From positions 1 through 32,950 of the forward strand of contig NZ_AJQE01000154.1 in NCBI RefSeq assembly GCF_000261685.1: DNA of 32,950 nt. The letters run 5' to 3'. This DNA is from Bradyrhizobium genomosp. I (2014) (lineage in GTDB: Bacteria > Pseudomonadota > Alphaproteobacteria > Rhizobiales > Xanthobacteraceae). Positions 31,230-32,950 of the stretch are shown here, piece after piece (the stretch's first letter is position 1; each line of letters begins with the position of its first letter). Under the pieces are notes generated by a model that was not told the DNA's origin, ran no database searches, and was given only the letters and a program-made list of their open reading frames with translations. The translations under genes were made by a program, and so were the position numbers.

Positions 31230-32882
31230 GTGAATAGACCTGCCCGGGTCGTTGCCCAACCGACGTCGTCCAATCCGCCGCAAGGCATGGCACTGCTGCG
31301 CGATCCCCTGCTCAACAAGGGCACCGCCTTCACGGAAGCGGAGCGCGAGACGCTCGGCCTGCGCGGCCTCCTGCCGCCTTGCGTGCTGACGATGGAGAGG
31401 CAGGCCCAGCGCGTTCTCACCAATCTGCGAGCGCTGCCGACCGACCTCGAAAAATATGTCGCGTTGAACGCGCTGCATGACCGCAACGAGGCGCTGTTCT
31501 TCCGCGTCGTCGTCGACAATATCGACGAGGTCCAGCCGATCATCTACACGCCAACGGTCGGGCTCGCCTGCCAGAAATACGGCCTGATCTTCCAGCGGCC
31601 GCGCGGCATGTTCATCTCCTCGCGCGATCGCGGCCAGATCGCAGAGATCCTGAAGAACTGGCCCTATCCTGCCAGGCTGATCGTCGTCACCGACGGCGAG
31701 CGCATTCTTGGTCTCGGCGATCTCGGCGCCAACGGCATGGGCATTCCGGTCGGAAAGCTCTCGCTGTATTCGGCCTGTGCCGGCGTGCATCCCGAATTGT
31801 GCCTGCCCATCGTGCTCGATGTCGGCACCAACAACGAAGAGCTGTTGAACGATCCCTATTATCTCGGCCTGCGCGAGCGGCGGCTGACGGGCGAGGCCTA
31901 TGACAGCTTCGTCGACGAGTTCATGCAAGCCGCGCGAAAGACCTTTCCGGGCGTGCTGATCCAGTTCGAGGATTTCGCCAATCACTCCGCCTTCAAGCTG
32001 CTGCACAAGTACCGGGATGAAGCCTGCGTCTTCAACGACGACATCCAGGGCACCGCGGCGGTGGCGCTCGCAGGCCTGTTCTCGGCTCTGCGCATCTCCG
32101 GCGGCAAGCTCGGGGATCAGCGCATCCTGTTCCTCGGCGCGGGCGAGGCGGCGACCGGCATCGCCGATCTCGTGGTCTCCGCCATGATGGCGGAAGGGGC
32201 TTCCGAGGCGGACGCGCTCCGGCGCAACTGGCTGGTGGATTCCCGCGGCCTCGTCGTCGGCGGCCGCGAAGGCCTCTCCGGCCACAAGCTCCGCTATGCG
32301 CACGCCGACCAGGCGCCGATCGCCGACTTCCTCACCGCGATCAAGACGTTGAAGCCGACGGCGATCATTGGCGTCGCCGCGGTTGGCGGCGCCTTCACGC
32401 CCGAAGTGCTCAAGACGATGGCCGAGCTCAACGAGAAGCCGATCGTGTTTGCGCTCTCCAATCCGACCTCGAAGGCCGAATGCTCGGCCGAGGATGCCTA
32501 TCGCTACACCGACGGCCGCGCGCTGTTTGCGTGCGGCAGCCCGTATGATCCGGTCAAGCTCAACGGCCGCAGCTTCGTGCCGCGCCAGGGCAACAACTCC
32601 TACATCTTCCCCGGCGTTGGCCTCGGCGTCATCGCCAGCGGCTCGAAGCTGGTGACCGACGAGATGTTCATGGCGGCGGCCCATACGCTCGCCGATTGCG
32701 TCGGCAAGGAGGACCTTGCGCAGGGCAGTCTCTATCCGGCACTGCCGCGCATCCGCGAGGTCTCGGTCCGCATCGCCGCCGCCGTTGCCGACGTCGCCTA
32801 TCAGCGCGGGCTGGCGGACGGACCTGCGCCGAATGACGTGAAGGCCCTCGTCCAGTCGCAGATGTACGAGCCGCATTACTGA
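31230..32882 (+). CDS. NAD-type malic enzyme (oxaloacetate-decarboxylating)
   Basis: This enzyme of about 550 residues converts L-malate to pyruvate and CO2 with reduction of NAD or NADP. The N-terminal malic domain contains IIYTPTVGLACQKYG near residue 104, QFEDFANHSAFKLLHKYRD near 245 with the metal-binding acidic residues, and FNDDIQGTAAVALAG near 268. The Rossmann domain begins with LFLGAGEAATGIADL near 301, followed by SNPTSKAECSAEDAY near 410. It resembles the 565-residue E. coli MaeA (SfcA), not the phosphotransacetylase-fused MaeB type. The start is GTG at 31230 because GGGGGA lies 4 nt upstream; GTG at 31209 would add seven residues and has no such box. Cofactor preference needs assay. 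Confidence 0.92.
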   Translation: MNRPARVVAQPTSSNPPQGMALLRDPLLNKGTAFTEAERETLGLRGLLPPCVLTMERQAQRVLTNLRALPTDLEKYVALNALHDRNEALFFRVVVDNIDEVQPIIYTPTVGLACQKYGLIFQRPRGMFISSRDRGQIAEILKNWPYPARLIVVTDGERILGLGDLGANGMGIPVGKLSLYSACAGVHPELCLPIVLDVGTNNEELLNDPYYLGLRERRLTGEAYDSFVDEFMQAARKTFPGVLIQFEDFANHSAFKLLHKYRDEACVFNDDIQGTAAVALAGLFSALRISGGKLGDQRILFLGAGEAATGIADLVVSAMMAEGASEADALRRNWLVDSRGLVVGGREGLSGHKLRYAHADQAPIADFLTAIKTLKPTAIIGVAAVGGAFTPEVLKTMAELNEKPIVFALSNPTSKAECSAEDAYRYTDGRALFACGSPYDPVKLNGRSFVPRQGNNSYIFPGVGLGVIASGSKLVTDEMFMAAAHTLADCVGKEDLAQGSLYPALPRIREVSVRIAAAVADVAYQRGLADGPAPNDVKALVQSQMYEPHY

Positions 32883-32930
32883 CCGGCCTGCGGCACCAGA
32901 ACGGCTCGGTTCACGCCAACGTCTCCACAT

Positions 32931-32950
32931 CGTCATGGCCGGGCTTGTCC
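32931..32950. repeat. Probable start of another palindromic repeat, cut by window end
   Basis: The last 20 nt (CGTCATGGCCGGGCTTGTCC) look like the first arm of a cloverleaf-type intergenic repeat that, from memory, occurs often in Bradyrhizobium. It begins 49 nt after the malic enzyme stop. The window ends before any second arm, so this is a guess. Confidence 0.3.

Noticed and set aside
31080..32936. Minus-strand frame of 618 codons
   Set aside because: It is antisense to the malic enzyme gene, whose motifs are complete. The predicted protein is low-complexity Arg/Asp/Gly.

Overview
The window looks like chromosomal DNA of a GC-rich alphaproteobacterium, most likely Bradyrhizobium or a close relative. 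The reasons are the base composition, the abundance of periplasmic substrate-binding proteins, a DUF3551-type small secreted protein, and cloverleaf-like intergenic repeats of a kind I associate with Bradyrhizobium. The genus assignment is inference. No replication origin, CRISPR array, rRNA, intact integrase or insertion sequence was seen.

Layout. (1) 3-2125, minus strand: two neighbouring glycine-rich proteins built from one repeat unit. The larger has four tandem copies of 85-90 residues; the smaller has one copy split by an insertion. (2) 2549-6263: a DctPQM-type TRAP transporter operon lies between an intact tRNA with anticodon CAT (probably tRNA-Ile2) and a 49-nt duplicate of that tRNA's 3' end. 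This is the pattern left by site-specific integration into a tRNA gene, but no integrase remains. (3) 6685-10072: three binding proteins of three families (TctC/Bug, TAXI, LivK) without their membrane partners; a cloverleaf repeat separates the last two. (4) 10173-18910: a molybdenum/tungsten and molybdopterin block. It holds an excisionase-type HTH regulator fused to a molybdate-binding-like domain, a TupA-like oxyanion-binding protein, a degenerate MoeA paralogue, a MoeA-PBP fusion, MobA, FdhD, MobB and a canonical MoeA. A second cloverleaf repeat lies between fdhD and mobB. (5) 19196-25756: an NMT1/SsuA-like binding protein, a NUDIX protein, and a complete branched-chain-amino-acid-type ABC transporter (livK-G-F-H-M). 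(6) 25716-32882: a polyphosphate kinase 2 gene overlapping livM, a DUF3551 protein, a secreted metallo-beta-lactamase-fold protein, a long MscS-type channel and an NAD-type malic enzyme.

How the genes work together. The central block covers oxyanion capture (TupA-like), sensing (HTH-PBP), metal insertion (three MoeA-type proteins, one carrying its own PBP domain), nucleotide attachment (MobA, MobB) and delivery to a formate dehydrogenase (FdhD). The dehydrogenase and the TupBC/ModBC transporter parts are not in the window. The rest is mainly uptake of organic acids and amino acids. The most unusual items are the glycine-rich repeat pair, the tRNA-flanked TRAP segment, and the three MoeA-type proteins, one degenerate and one fused. 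No claim here rests on a database search.
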